Part shown: piece by piece, positions 8,144-17,560 of the stretch
Position numbering within the stretch: position 1 is the first letter of the stretch
How the letters are laid out: each line of letters begins with the position of its first letter
DNA from: JAGTVG01 sp964389805
Lineage (GTDB): Bacteria > Bacteroidota > Bacteroidia > Cytophagales > Cyclobacteriaceae
Length of the DNA: 39,291 bases
Reading direction: 5' to 3'
Assembly: GCA_964389805.1 (NCBI GenBank)
Contig: CAYMFU010000200.1
Span: forward strand, 1-39,291
Program-made: the position numbers and the translations under genes
Notes under the pieces: generated by a model
Databases searched by the model: none
Told to the model about the DNA's origin: nothing
What the model saw: the letters and a program-made list of their open reading frames with translations, nothing else

Positions 8144-8968
8144 TCACGGAAATTTAGGAAATTTCGAAAAATCTGGTTTTCGTTTTTCCATAAATGCGTT
8201 TTTACCTTCCTTGGCTTCATCGGAAAGGTAGTAGAGCAATGTTGCATTCCCCGCCAATTCCTGTATGCCTGCCTGTCCATCCAACTCCGCATTAAAGGCA
8301 GATTTAAGCATACGAATTGCAATAGGACTCTTTTCCATGATTTTCATTGCCCATTCAACATAGGTTTCTTCCAGATCAGTTAGTGAAACAACCTTATTAA
8401 CTAATCCCATGTCGAGGGCATCCTGTGCATTGTATTGCTCGCAGAGATACCAGATCTCCCGGGCTTTTTTCTGCCCAACGATACGTGCAAGATAGGATGC
8501 ACCAAATCCTCCATCAAAGCTGCCTACCTTAGGTCCGGTTTGTCCAAATTTGGCATTTTCTGCAGCGATAGTGAGATCACATATCACATGAAGGACATGC
8601 CCTCCTCCAATGGCCCAGCCTGCAACAGCCGCTATAACCACCTTGGGAATAGACCTGATCTGCTTTTGAAGATCAAGCACATTTAAACGTGGGACTTCAT
8701 CGTCACCTACATATCCACCTTCTCCTCTTATACTTTGATCGCCTCCGGAACAAAATGCATTTCCACCCTCACCGGTTAAAACAATTACCTGAAAATCATG
8801 GTTTTGACGACATAATTCAACAGCATCACTCATTTCCTGTACTGTTAAAGGAGTAAAAGCATTGTGCTTTTCAGGTCGGTTAATGCTGATCCGGGCGATA
8901 CCATTATAATACTGGAAAAGTATTTCTTTATAGTGTACAATTTCTTTCCAAGGGTAAGTAAGTTTCAT
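8144..8968 (-). CDS. menB: 1,4-dihydroxy-2-naphthoyl-CoA synthase
   Basis: A crotonase-fold enzyme of 274 residues when started at the ATG at 8968 (MKLTYPWKEIVHYKEILFQY). A longer frame reaches 8998 but overlaps menD and adds a non-family extension. Family marks include NRPEKHNAFTPLTVQEM, CSGGDQSIRG, the oxyanion-hole region AGWAIGGGHVLHV, and GPKVGSFDGGFGASYLARIV typical of MenB. It closes the naphthoate ring from o-succinylbenzoyl-CoA. It starts four bases after the menD stop and precedes menE, so the three genes form one operon. Confidence 0.95.
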   Translation of the reverse strand: MKLTYPWKEIVHYKEILFQYYNGIARISINRPEKHNAFTPLTVQEMSDAVELCRQNHDFQVIVLTGEGGNAFCSGGDQSIRGEGGYVGDDEVPRLNVLDLQKQIRSIPKVVIAAVAGWAIGGGHVLHVICDLTIAAENAKFGQTGPKVGSFDGGFGASYLARIVGQKKAREIWYLCEQYNAQDALDMGLVNKVVSLTDLEETYVEWAMKIMEKSPIAIRMLKSAFNAELDGQAGIQELAGNATLLYYLSDEAKEGKNAFMEKRKPDFSKFPKFP

Positions 8969-8972
8969 TTTA

Positions 8973-10676
8973 TTAGAATTGTGATATATACTTATCAAAT
9001 ATAGTTTTATTAATTTGACTATTGGTTTCTATCTCAAGAATTTTTGATTTTCCATCATCCACCAAAAACTGTTGAAAATTGAGTTTTAATCCGTCTATAT
9101 CGTTGCAGAAATAGTAGTCAAGTTTGAAGTCGGCTGCGGTATTTTCAGCCGTTAATTTTTGATCTGTTTCAAAAAATCGCTTAAGTTCCGGCTGCTTTGA
9201 CGGCCCATCTATCATTCTGAATATTCCCCCTCCATGATTGTTTAAAATGATAATCCTTAAATTTCCAGGATCGATGCCGTGCCATAATCCATTCCGGTCA
9301 TAAAAAAAAGCCATGTCCCCAATAAGAACAAAATTTAAACAGCTAGAATGTGCTGAAATTCCCACTGCAGTGCTTAAGCAACCATCAATTCCACTAACAC
9401 CCCTGTTAGAAAAGACCTTAATGCCGGGTTTTAACAATCCGATCATGTTAGCCAACCTAACCGGCATACTGTTGGCCAGGTGAAGGTTTGTATTGTCAGG
9501 GAGGAAATGAATGATCTCATGAACGGCTTCCAACTCTGAGAATTCCAGATGAGCATTGAAAAAACTATTAATGGTTTTTTCAATATTTTTCTCATGCATA
9601 ATCCAGTTGTTGAGGTATTCCGCAGATCTTCCTTTTCTGTTAAAGTACTTCAGAGCTCTTTGGAAGAAAACAACTGGTTTTAAATTGATCCTGTGGGTTA
9701 AGCACTGAAAAGTATCCCTGTGATATCCAGTTTCCTGGATATGCCAATGATTTATTGGATGGGCATCCCGTAGGAAACTTTTCAGGTTTTTAGAAATGAC
9801 AGAATTGCCAAAGGTGACGAGCAGATCTGGCTCAAGATTATTTTTTAATTTGTCAGGTTTACCAAGTATCAAGTCATGATGTGTAATGATATTCTTATCT
9901 ATATCAAGAATATTGGCAATGGTGTCACCAACCAAAGGTATATCAAATGTGTTTATAAATTCTCTTAGATTTTTATTCAGCTCAACATCTGGTCTGGATT
10001 GCCCTGCAACTATCAATATGTTTTCAGCATTTCTCCAGATTTCCTCCAATTTTTGCCAGGAACCAGGATTTAGATCTATATCCCCCCTTGCTGTATCAAT
10101 AATTTTAGGATGGATATTGAATTCATATCCATCTGTGTTGGAGGGATAAAAGGGTTCCCGTATAGGAATGTTTAGATGAACAGGCCCTTGAATCACATCA
10201 ATAGCTGTATTGATGGCTTCATTGATAATTCTGTCTGTATGCCATAATGCATCTTTATACATCAGGTCAGAAGGCAGATTAAAATATTTTTTTACATGTT
10301 TTCCGTATAGGTTCTCCTGATGGATCGTTTGTCCATCAGCCTGATCAATCCACTCCGGTGGACGGTCGGCAGTGAAAATCAGTAAAGGTAAATTTTGATG
10401 ATATCCCTCTGCTATTGCCGGATAAAGATTTATGGCAGCAGTACCGGATGTGCAAACTAGACCGACCGGTTGGTCTAATTTCAGGGACATTCCTAATGCT
10501 ATATACCCTGCAGATCGTTCATCGGGAATTACATATGTTTTAATTTCCGGGTGTCTTGCAAAAGCTATAGTAATGGGAGCTGATCTTGAACCTGGAGATA
10601 TGACTACATGCTGTATGCCTTTATAATATGCAATCTCAGCCAATCTTATTGATATAGAAATAATACTATTATTCAT
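8973..10676 (-). CDS. menD: 2-succinyl-5-enolpyruvyl-6-hydroxy-3-cyclohexene-1-carboxylate synthase
   Basis: A thiamine-diphosphate enzyme of 567 residues. The N-terminal pyrimidine-binding domain has ISPGSRSAPITIAFARHPEI and DERSAGYIALGM, with the TPP-activating Glu in DERS. A central domain follows. The C-terminal diphosphate-binding domain has GDMAFFYDRNGLWHG followed by NNHGGGIF. It joins isochorismate with 2-oxoglutarate in menaquinone synthesis. It is first in the menD-menB-menE run. The isochorismate synthase gene (menF), often just upstream, is absent: a 303-base gap and a divergent gene lie there. menA, menC and menH are also not in the window. Confidence 0.95.
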   Translation of the reverse strand: MNNSIISISIRLAEIAYYKGIQHVVISPGSRSAPITIAFARHPEIKTYVIPDERSAGYIALGMSLKLDQPVGLVCTSGTAAINLYPAIAEGYHQNLPLLIFTADRPPEWIDQADGQTIHQENLYGKHVKKYFNLPSDLMYKDALWHTDRIINEAINTAIDVIQGPVHLNIPIREPFYPSNTDGYEFNIHPKIIDTARGDIDLNPGSWQKLEEIWRNAENILIVAGQSRPDVELNKNLREFINTFDIPLVGDTIANILDIDKNIITHHDLILGKPDKLKNNLEPDLLVTFGNSVISKNLKSFLRDAHPINHWHIQETGYHRDTFQCLTHRINLKPVVFFQRALKYFNRKGRSAEYLNNWIMHEKNIEKTINSFFNAHLEFSELEAVHEIIHFLPDNTNLHLANSMPVRLANMIGLLKPGIKVFSNRGVSGIDGCLSTAVGISAHSSCLNFVLIGDMAFFYDRNGLWHGIDPGNLRIIILNNHGGGIFRMIDGPSKQPELKRFFETDQKLTAENTAADFKLDYYFCNDIDGLKLNFQQFLVDDGKSKILEIETNSQINKTIFDKYISQF

Positions 10677-10979
10677 ATTAGATGTGAATTATTAGGGTAT
10701 TAGTTCAGAACCACTTTTTCCCAGGTATTCAAATCGTTCAAATCGGAAACTAAATTTAATTCATTGATAGATATGGCAATATTAGAAAATTAATCCAACC
10801 CAACACTAATTTGGCCAATAGAAATTTGAACTTTCAATAATTTTATAGACCGATAATCATTCATTAATATCAGAATTATACAATTCTTACATTTTTGATT
10901 TACCCTTTCTTTTTAGACTGTTATACAGTATGTTTACCCACATGTTTGACCTTGGTTCGGTTTATGATCGTTTGAGTAT
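10677..10979. other. 303-base divergent intergenic region between menD and the outer-membrane protein gene
   Basis: AT-rich, with no ORF or strong hairpin seen. TATGTTTA at 10929-10936 is one base off the -7 consensus and points toward the 10980 gene, but no convincing -33 box accompanies it. Both flanking genes must be transcribed from here. Confidence 0.4.
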
Positions 10980-13910
10980 ATGTTAAACCGGTTGAAAATA
11001 TATTATTTATTTTTTATTATTCAATTATTCTTTGTTGTTCAATCCTGGGCTCAAAGTCAAATCTTATCTACAAATCCTCCCAATTTAAAATGTTATCAGA
11101 TCAATTCGCAGCATTTTAATATTTTATTCGAAGGCGGATTTTTAAAAGAGGGTCTGCGGATTGCCAATACAATGGAAGAATTATATAAACCGGTAAGCCA
11201 GAGCCTTGGAATTACGCCTAAAAAAATCTCAATAATTCTTCAAAACCATAATTCCATTTCAAATGGATTTGTTTCTCAGACTCCCAGGAGATCTGAATTC
11301 TTTACCATGCCCACACAGGACTATAATTTCGCCGGTATGCTGGACTGGATGGACCTTTTGGCAGTCCATGAATTCAGGCATGTGGTTCAATTTGATAAAA
11401 GCGTCACTAAATTCAACAAAGCAGTTTTTTATGTACTTGGATATAATGCTTCAAGCAGCCTTGCTCATATAGCTGTTCCTGAATGGTTTTGGGAAGGAGA
11501 TGCCGTAGTAATTGAAACAGCACTCACCAAGGGTGGTAGAGGCAGGATCCCTAATTTTGGAATGTTAATGAGGACCAATACCCTAGAAAGGGGGACATTT
11601 AATTATTATCGCCAATACCTCAGATCGTTTAAATACCAGGTTCAAGATCATTATACATTTGGCTATTATATGACAAGCTATTTGAGAAATCATTATGGTG
11701 ATAAGATAATCAGTGAGACCACAAAACAAGCCTGGGCATGGCCTTTCATTCCCTTTCGATTCTCTAACAGAATCAAGAAATACAGCGGTAAAAGCCTTTT
11801 GCAAAATTATAAATCAATGATGGTAGAGCTTGATAGCTTATGGCGGAAACAGATAAACCAAAGGAATTTTAGTCGGTACAATCAAATCAACTTCAGGTAT
11901 TCTAATGCATACACTGATTACTCTTACCCCCAATATCTGAACGATGGAACCATAGTTTCTCTGAAATCCGGAATTGGAGATATACCCACATTTGTTAAGT
12001 TCGACCAGTCAGGAAAGGACAGGAAAGTATCGGTCCCTGGAATTATCAACAGTACCGGCATGCTTTCGGTTGCCAATGATATAATAGCATGGAATGAAAT
12101 TGAATTTGATGCAAGATGGGGAAATCAAACCTATTCCGTTATAAAAATATATGATCTGAAAAATAAAAAAATAAGAAGGGTATCCAGAAAGAGCAGGTAT
12201 TCTTCCGCAGCATTGTCACCAGATGGGAAGCTAATTGTTACAGTTGAAACAACTCATGATTCGAAATATAAAATTGTGATCATTGATACTGGAACCGGAA
12301 ATGTGATTGGCGAGATTCCAAATCCACAGAATTATTTTTTCCAGAACCCGTGCTGGTCTGATGATGGAAGTAAAATAGTAGCTGTAAAACAATCAAAAGC
12401 AGGAAAAACTATATGGATCTATGACTTAGAAAGCGCTACCGAAGAAGATCTTTGGGAATTAAGTTTAGAGAATATAGGGTATCCGGTCCTGCATAAGAAG
12501 TATGTATTCTACAATTCTCCTCTTGATGGATTGGACAACGTCTATGCAATTCAGATTGACACGAAAGAACGATTTCGTGTGACTTCAGGCAAATTTGGTT
12601 CGTATAATGCTGTTATATCCAGTGAAGGAGATAAGATATTGTATAATAATTTTTCAAAAGATGGCTTCGATGTTGTTGAGATCGATTTCGATTCTTCCTC
12701 CTGGGTACCGGTAAATCAAATAATACCAAATCCTGAAAATTATTTTGAACCCGTTGCCATTCAGGAAGGAAATATAAACATAGTAGATAGCGTTAAGGAT
12801 GAGTCATTTCCTGTTAAAAGATATCGCCTGGGTGCTAAAATCCTGAATCCCTACAGCTGGGGACCCATTCTGAAATCAACCGATCTGGATTTATTTATCG
12901 GAATAAGTTCAAAAGATATCATGGGAACATCCGTTCTGGACCTTGGCTATCAATTTAATGCAAATGAAGGGACCGGACAGTGGATCGGTAATTTCAGTTA
13001 TCAGGGAATCTACCCAGTATTAAATGCCCAGGGATACATAGGCAACCGGGCTGTTACTGAACGCTTTGCTGTGCGGGACGATGGCGGCAATATTATAGGA
13101 GATACGCTTTCCAGGGTAACATGGAATGAAAGAGGGTTCCTTTTGGGAGCTGAACTACCCTTCAAGTTAACCAGATCAAAATATCTTCAGGACTTGAGAA
13201 TTGGCTTTAATTACAATTACAGTTATGTTAAAGACTATTCGTCTTATGAATCTTCAAGATACCCTGATATGCAAGCTGATGGGTCTTTATTATCAAATGA
13301 ATATTATTTTTCCTACAGAAGAATGTTGAGAACAAGTAAAAGGGATCTGTATGGAAAATTCGGACAATTTTTATATCTGCAATATGAAAACACTCCCTGG
13401 AAAGCAAGTAAATATGAAGGAGAAATGTTTGCCGCTCAATTACGCTTATTTTTCCCCGGACTGTTCAAACATCATTCTTTTAATTATAGGGTAGGATATC
13501 AATGGCAGCTTTATGATAGGAATAATAATGATATTTACCTGTTCAATAGTCCGATCTTCTGGACAAGGGGATATTCATACAGGATCTTCGATAATTATCT
13601 TAATAATTCGTTTAACTATGCTTTCCCTGTGATCTATCCTGATCTGCCCATTTGGTCATTGCTTAATATTCAAAGAATCTATGCCAATTTCTTTGTTGAT
13701 ATAGGGCGAGGTTATATATATGAGAGGCCACTTGAAGGTATCCCGGAACAAATTAATTATTATCGATCAGTGGGAGTTGAGGTATCTTTTGATTTTAATG
13801 TTATGAGATTCTTGTCATTGTTTAATATGGGTTTCAGATATGTTTATGCAATTGATAATGAAAACAATCCACATCAATGGTCGCTGTTAATCGGTGATTT
13901 TGGATTCTAG
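10980..13910 (+). CDS. large outer-membrane protein: zinc-metalloprotease-like domain, beta-propeller and beta-barrel
   Basis: 976 residues with a signal peptide ending near QSWAQS. Around residues 45-180 lies a peptidase-MA/gluzincin-like domain. HEFRH (130-134) matches HEXXH, and PEWFWEGDA puts Glu172 about 38 residues later, as a possible third zinc ligand. From about 300 to 590 there are TolB/PD40-type propeller repeats (for example AALSPDGKLIVTVETT and CWSDDGSKIVAVKQS). The rest, from about 630, has alternating aromatic strands of a beta-barrel and ends ...LLIGDFGF, with the terminal Phe expected of a barrel inserted by the Bam machinery. The likely site is the outer membrane, with the protease and propeller in the periplasm or at the surface. 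The substrate is unknown. No partner gene is evident; menD is divergent. Confidence 0.75.
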   Translation: MLNRLKIYYLFFIIQLFFVVQSWAQSQILSTNPPNLKCYQINSQHFNILFEGGFLKEGLRIANTMEELYKPVSQSLGITPKKISIILQNHNSISNGFVSQTPRRSEFFTMPTQDYNFAGMLDWMDLLAVHEFRHVVQFDKSVTKFNKAVFYVLGYNASSSLAHIAVPEWFWEGDAVVIETALTKGGRGRIPNFGMLMRTNTLERGTFNYYRQYLRSFKYQVQDHYTFGYYMTSYLRNHYGDKIISETTKQAWAWPFIPFRFSNRIKKYSGKSLLQNYKSMMVELDSLWRKQINQRNFSRYNQINFRYSNAYTDYSYPQYLNDGTIVSLKSGIGDIPTFVKFDQSGKDRKVSVPGIINSTGMLSVANDIIAWNEIEFDARWGNQTYSVIKIYDLKNKKIRRVSRKSRYSSAALSPDGKLIVTVETTHDSKYKIVIIDTGTGNVIGEIPNPQNYFFQNPCWSDDGSKIVAVKQSKAGKTIWIYDLESATEEDLWELSLENIGYPVLHKKYVFYNSPLDGLDNVYAIQIDTKERFRVTSGKFGSYNAVISSEGDKILYNNFSKDGFDVVEIDFDSSSWVPVNQIIPNPENYFEPVAIQEGNINIVDSVKDESFPVKRYRLGAKILNPYSWGPILKSTDLDLFIGISSKDIMGTSVLDLGYQFNANEGTGQWIGNFSYQGIYPVLNAQGYIGNRAVTERFAVRDDGGNIIGDTLSRVTWNERGFLLGAELPFKLTRSKYLQDLRIGFNYNYSYVKDYSSYESSRYPDMQADGSLLSNEYYFSYRRMLRTSKRDLYGKFGQFLYLQYENTPWKASKYEGEMFAAQLRLFFPGLFKHHSFNYRVGYQWQLYDRNNNDIYLFNSPIFWTRGYSYRIFDNYLNNSFNYAFPVIYPDLPIWSLLNIQRIYANFFVDIGRGYIYERPLEGIPEQINYYRSVGVEVSFDFNVMRFLSLFNMGFRYVYAIDNENNPHQWSLLIGDFGF

Positions 13911-13950
13911 ATATTAATTAAATTTTTCTACCAAAAGATAATTCACTTAG

Positions 13951-13958
13951 TATATTTG
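13951..13958 (+). promoter_or_regulatory. -7 promoter element before the dihydrolipoamide acyltransferase gene
   Basis: TATATTTG is an exact TAnnTTTG match, 48 bases before the ATG at 14007. No clear -33 box is seen. Confidence 0.4.
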
Positions 13959-14006
13959 AATAAGGGAATAATTAAATATATTTTTGCCTTCTTAAATCAA
14001 AAAAAT

Positions 14007-15698
14007 ATGGCTGAAGTTATACGTATGCCACGAATGAGTGATACCATGGAAGAAGGTGTGATCGCTTCCTGGTTAAAGAAAGTAGGAGATGAAGTAAAAT
14101 CAGGAGATGTGTTAGCTGAAGTTGAAACTGACAAGGCTACTATGGAGCTTGAAGCCTATGATGACGGGGTATTGTTATTTGTTGGAGTCGAAGACAAAAA
14201 ATCAGTACCCGTTGATGGAATATTGGCTGTTATTGGAGAAAAAGGCGAGAACATTGATGACCTTTTAGAGGAACTGAAATCTGAATCCTCACCGGATTCT
14301 CAATCTGAATCCAAGAAAGAATCAGGCATGACAGAAGTTGACAGTCCGGAACCAAAGGCCTCACCAGATTTTGATTCTTCGCAGATCGAGGCGTCTCTTA
14401 TTACCATGCCAAAGATGAGTGATACGATGAGTGAGGGTACCATTGCTGCATGGCATAAAAAAGTTGGAGATCCGGTTAAGTCTGGGGATATACTTGCAGA
14501 AGTTGAAACAGATAAGGCGACAATGGAACTTGAGGCTTATGAAGATGGGACATTGTTATATGTTGGAATAAAAGAAGGTGAATCGGTAGAGATTGATGGG
14601 ATTATTGCTGTTATAGGAGAAAAGGGTGCAGATTTTGAAAAACTAATAGCGGCCCAATCCGGAAAAGCAAAAACAGCAACACCTGTTCTAGAATCTTACA
14701 CTTCCGATCCGGCCGCCATTGCTGAAACTCCTGAAAGTTTACAAAAAGTTCAAGCTACTGAAAATAAAGAATCGAAAGAAGAAGGTATAATCAGGACTAC
14801 CCCGGATGGAAAGATAAAAGCTTCTCCCTTGGCCAGAAAACTGGCAAAGGATATGGGATATGATTTAAGCAAGATTAATGGATCAGGTGATTTTGGCAGA
14901 ATTATTAAAAGAGACGTTGAAGCATATACACCTTCGGTAGATACACCAGCTGCTCCCGGCACTATACCACAAGATGAGAAATCAGTTCCCATTCAATTGC
15001 CAAAGGTTGTAGGTGAAGAATCTTACGAAGAAATAAGTGTCTCTCAAATGCGGAAAACCATAGCCAGGCGATTGTCTGAGAGCAAATATTCATCGCCTCA
15101 TTTTTACTTGACGATGGAAATCAATATGGATAAAGCCATTGAAGCAAGGAAAAGCATGAATGAGGTAGCTCCGGTTAAAATATCTTTCAATGATTTGGTA
15201 GTAAAAGCTGCGGCTGCTTCCTTGAGAAGACATCCTAAAGTTAATGCTTCCTGGTTGGGGGATAAAATCCGCTTTAACCATCATATACATATTGGTATCG
15301 CTGTAGCCGTTGAGGAAGGGCTTCTGGTTCCGGTTGTTCGGTTTGCTGACAACAAAAGTCTTTCTCATATTTCTGTGGAGGTAAAGGACCTTGGTGAAAA
15401 AGCGAGAAATAAGCAGCTTCAACCAAGTGATTGGGAAGGCAATACTTTTACTATATCTAACCTCGGGATGTTTGGTATAGAAGAATTTACAGCCATAATT
15501 AACCCTCCCGATGCCTGCATCATGGCTGTTGGTGGTATCAAGCAAACAGCCATTGTGAAAGATGGACAACTTGTCCCTGGAAATGTGATGAAAGTTACAC
15601 TGTCGTGTGATCACCGTGTAGTAGATGGGGCAACTGGTGCCGCTTTCCTTCAGACCTTCAAAGAAATTCTTGAAGATCCGGTACGTATATTGATTTAA
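14007..15698 (+). CDS. dihydrolipoamide acetyltransferase, E2 of pyruvate (2-oxoacid) dehydrogenase, two lipoyl domains
   Basis: 563 residues when started at MAEVIRMPRMSDTMEEG; the upstream in-frame extension to 13956 is not family-like. There are two lipoyl domains, each with the lipoylated Lys in EVETDKATMELEAY (Lys43 and Lys170), joined by a Ser/Glu-rich linker. The peripheral subunit-binding domain (ASPLARKLAKDMGYDLSKI) begins about residue 272. The catalytic domain ends with SCDHRVVDG (His536, Asp540 active site). It moves acetyl groups from E1 to CoA. E1 and E3 genes are not adjacent. The motif set fits pyruvate dehydrogenase E2 best; a branched-chain role is not excluded. A strong terminator follows. 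Confidence 0.92.
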   Translation: MAEVIRMPRMSDTMEEGVIASWLKKVGDEVKSGDVLAEVETDKATMELEAYDDGVLLFVGVEDKKSVPVDGILAVIGEKGENIDDLLEELKSESSPDSQSESKKESGMTEVDSPEPKASPDFDSSQIEASLITMPKMSDTMSEGTIAAWHKKVGDPVKSGDILAEVETDKATMELEAYEDGTLLYVGIKEGESVEIDGIIAVIGEKGADFEKLIAAQSGKAKTATPVLESYTSDPAAIAETPESLQKVQATENKESKEEGIIRTTPDGKIKASPLARKLAKDMGYDLSKINGSGDFGRIIKRDVEAYTPSVDTPAAPGTIPQDEKSVPIQLPKVVGEESYEEISVSQMRKTIARRLSESKYSSPHFYLTMEINMDKAIEARKSMNEVAPVKISFNDLVVKAAAASLRRHPKVNASWLGDKIRFNHHIHIGIAVAVEEGLLVPVVRFADNKSLSHISVEVKDLGEKARNKQLQPSDWEGNTFTISNLGMFGIEEFTAIINPPDACIMAVGGIKQTAIVKDGQLVPGNVMKVTLSCDHRVVDGATGAAFLQTFKEILEDPVRILI

Positions 15699-15720
15699 TG
15701 ACATTATAGCACAAATATTG

Positions 15721-15750
15721 AGGTCCACCTGACAAATTGGACCTTTTTTT
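15721..15750 (+). terminator. intrinsic terminator after the E2 gene
   Basis: AGGTCCA (15721-15727) pairs with TGGACCT (15738-15744) over a ten-base loop and is followed by a run of T. It separates the acyltransferase from hslV. Confidence 0.85.
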
Positions 15751-15790
15751 AATTCGGGAATGATATTTGACGTATCAAACTAAAGATATT

Positions 15791-16327
15791 ATGGCTAAAT
15801 ACAAATCTACAACAGTAATTGCGGTTAAGCACAATGACAGTATTGCGATTGGAGCTGATGGGCAAGCAACTTTCGGAAATACGGTTGCCAAAAGTAATGT
15901 TAAGAAAATTCGAAAGCTATTGGATGGCAAGATTCTGTCAGGATTTGCGGGATCTACTGCTGATGCATTTACGCTTATTGAGAGGTTCGAAGAGAAGTTA
16001 AGTGCTTACGGTGGAAATATGAAACGGGCGGCGATAGAATTAGCCAAAGATTGGAGGCTTGACAGAGTACTCAGACGCCTTGAAGCAATGCTTATAGTGG
16101 CAGATAAACAAGAAATATTAATGATTTCAGGGAATGGGGATGTGATTGAACCTGATAATCAGATTGCAGCTATCGGATCAGGGAGTATGTATGCTCTTGC
16201 TGCAGCCACGGCCTTAAAAAAGCACAACGATAAGCTCAGTGCTAAAGAAATAGTAGAGGAAAGTCTAAATATTGCAGCTGATATTTGTATATACACAAAC
16301 AACAACCTTATCATAGAAACCCTCTAA
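15791..16327 (+). CDS. hslV: ATP-dependent protease subunit HslV
   Basis: About 178 residues from the ATG at 15791 (MAKYKSTTVIAVKHNDSIAI); a longer frame from 15767 adds eight residues absent in the family. HslV is the N-terminal-nucleophile protease of the HslUV chaperone-protease, and the catalytic Thr is exposed after removal of the short leader before TTVIAVK. Family features are GADGQATFGN, KIRKLLDGKILSGFAGSTADAF and IGSGSMYALAAA. HslU, the ATPase ring, is not beside it, which is common in Bacteroidota. The E2 terminator is just upstream, so the promoter must lie in the short 40-base gap after it or within the terminator. Confidence 0.95.
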   Translation: MAKYKSTTVIAVKHNDSIAIGADGQATFGNTVAKSNVKKIRKLLDGKILSGFAGSTADAFTLIERFEEKLSAYGGNMKRAAIELAKDWRLDRVLRRLEAMLIVADKQEILMISGNGDVIEPDNQIAAIGSGSMYALAAATALKKHNDKLSAKEIVEESLNIAADICIYTNNNLIIETL

Positions 16328-16333
16328 AATGTG

Positions 16334-16353
16334 ATTTCTAATTATATAGAAAT
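16334..16353. terminator. weak AT-rich hairpin between convergent genes
   Basis: ATTTCTA (16334-16340) and TAGAAAT (16347-16353) form a seven-pair stem after the hslV stop. It has few G-C pairs, so its terminator role is doubtful. Confidence 0.3.
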
Positions 16354-16387
16354 TTAAATTTAATAATAAACTTGCTTTCTAAGGATT

Positions 16388-17146
16388 TCAGACAATACTT
16401 TTTTCTACATCCTCGGTCATTTTTATCCGACCGATTGTAAACAATTTTCTTTCCTTATGATTGCAATATGTGCATTCATAGTATTTCATCAATTCACCCT
16501 TATCGCTGGTAGTCGGCGAAGTTAAAATTTCTTCTTTAACTACTTTCAATGTCTGAAAATTACAATTTTCACATTTTTCAGCATGTAAATGGCCTTCATA
16601 TTTCTCGATCTGCGTGTATTTAGATTCTTCATCGATCCAAACATCATAATCTACCGAAAATACCTCCTCTTCGGCCTGCATGCCTTCAGATAGATATACA
16701 TCCTCCTCTTCTTCACTCAGTAATTTCATAGACTTGCCGGATTCCGGCGACTTTCGAGGCGTATACCTCAATTTATGAAGTTTCCTTTCAAGAATTGAAG
16801 GGTAATAAATTTTCAGGACATTATAAACGACCACAAGAAATATAGAAGCAAAAATCAAAGTACCTAGTAATCTTGCAATGAAGATTCCAACTTCTACCTG
16901 AACTTTATCACCAAAAAGAGTGTTGAGAAAAAACCAACCTGCGATCACAATTAAATATCCACCAATCATTAAATAGTTGATCTCGTTGATGTTAACAAAA
17001 TCATACTTGGATTTGGGATCATTAATGGTCAACAGCCTGGTAAAATAAAACAATAAAACTAGAAAGCTAAGTGCAATACTTGCTGCAGCACCAAATTGCA
17101 TCCAAACTTTCCATGACTGAAAGAATAATAGTAAACCTGCATTCAT
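16388..17146 (-). CDS. three-TM membrane protein with C-terminal zinc ribbon
   Basis: 252 residues of no family I can name. Three hydrophobic helices lie at about 17-37, 57-78 and 86-112. A long acidic cytoplasmic stretch follows (about 135-175, including SEEEEDVYLSEGMQAEEE). A two-knuckle zinc ribbon closes it, with Cys192/Cys195 (CENCNF) and Cys225/Cys228 (CTYCNHKE). Such a ribbon on a membrane anchor may bind protein or nucleic acid; the partner is unknown. It converges with hslV and is separated from the next minus-strand gene upstream (17313) by 166 bases. Confidence 0.75.
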   Translation of the reverse strand: MNAGLLLFFQSWKVWMQFGAAASIALSFLVLLFYFTRLLTINDPKSKYDFVNINEINYLMIGGYLIVIAGWFFLNTLFGDKVQVEVGIFIARLLGTLIFASIFLVVVYNVLKIYYPSILERKLHKLRYTPRKSPESGKSMKLLSEEEEDVYLSEGMQAEEEVFSVDYDVWIDEESKYTQIEKYEGHLHAEKCENCNFQTLKVVKEEILTSPTTSDKGELMKYYECTYCNHKERKLFTIGRIKMTEDVEKSIV

Positions 17147-17312
17147 ACTCAGTTAAATTAAGGGTTAAAAAAACATATTTAGGGCACATCTTCCCAACCA
17201 TGAATACTATTTGTAAGGGAAAGGTAAACCCAGCCGGTAAATTTTTTTCTAGCTGATTAGATTTTCAGAGATCTCAGATGGCCTTGAAAAAATCAATTAC
17301 CTAAATATAAAA

Positions 17313-17537
17313 TCAAATAGCATCAGGTTTTTGAATTACTTTTAATATCAGCGTATGTTTATCTCCATCATCATCAATAATATTGGCTTTTAAAATCGGA
17401 TTATCAATCTCCAAATTGTGCTCAAAAGACCGAATTTCGCTATTTCCGAGTTTTTTATTGATATCTTGCTGAAGGGATTCGATCACATTGACGAATTCAA
17501 CTTCAAGAGGGCTTGGATTATATGATTTTGTCTTCAT
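17313..17537 (-). CDS. conserved small protein downstream of fabH
   Basis: 74 residues starting MKTKSYNPSPLEVEFVNVIE, with a helix (EFVNVIESLQQDINKKLG) then strand-like segments ending ILKVIQKPDAI. No cysteines, signal or membrane segment. It starts 23 bases after the fabH stop on the same strand, so the two are probably co-transcribed. No function can be given. Confidence 0.7.
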   Translation of the reverse strand: MKTKSYNPSPLEVEFVNVIESLQQDINKKLGNSEIRSFEHNLEIDNPILKANIIDDDGDKHTLILKVIQKPDAI

Positions 17538-17560
17538 AATATATTAATTTGAACTCTGCA

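Noticed and set aside
10940..10975. tRNA-like TTCG run near the 10980 gene
   Set aside because: No acceptor or anticodon stem can be formed around it.
15090..15728. 212-codon minus-strand ORF
   Set aside because: It is the antisense of the dihydrolipoamide acyltransferase catalytic domain, which has unambiguous motifs.
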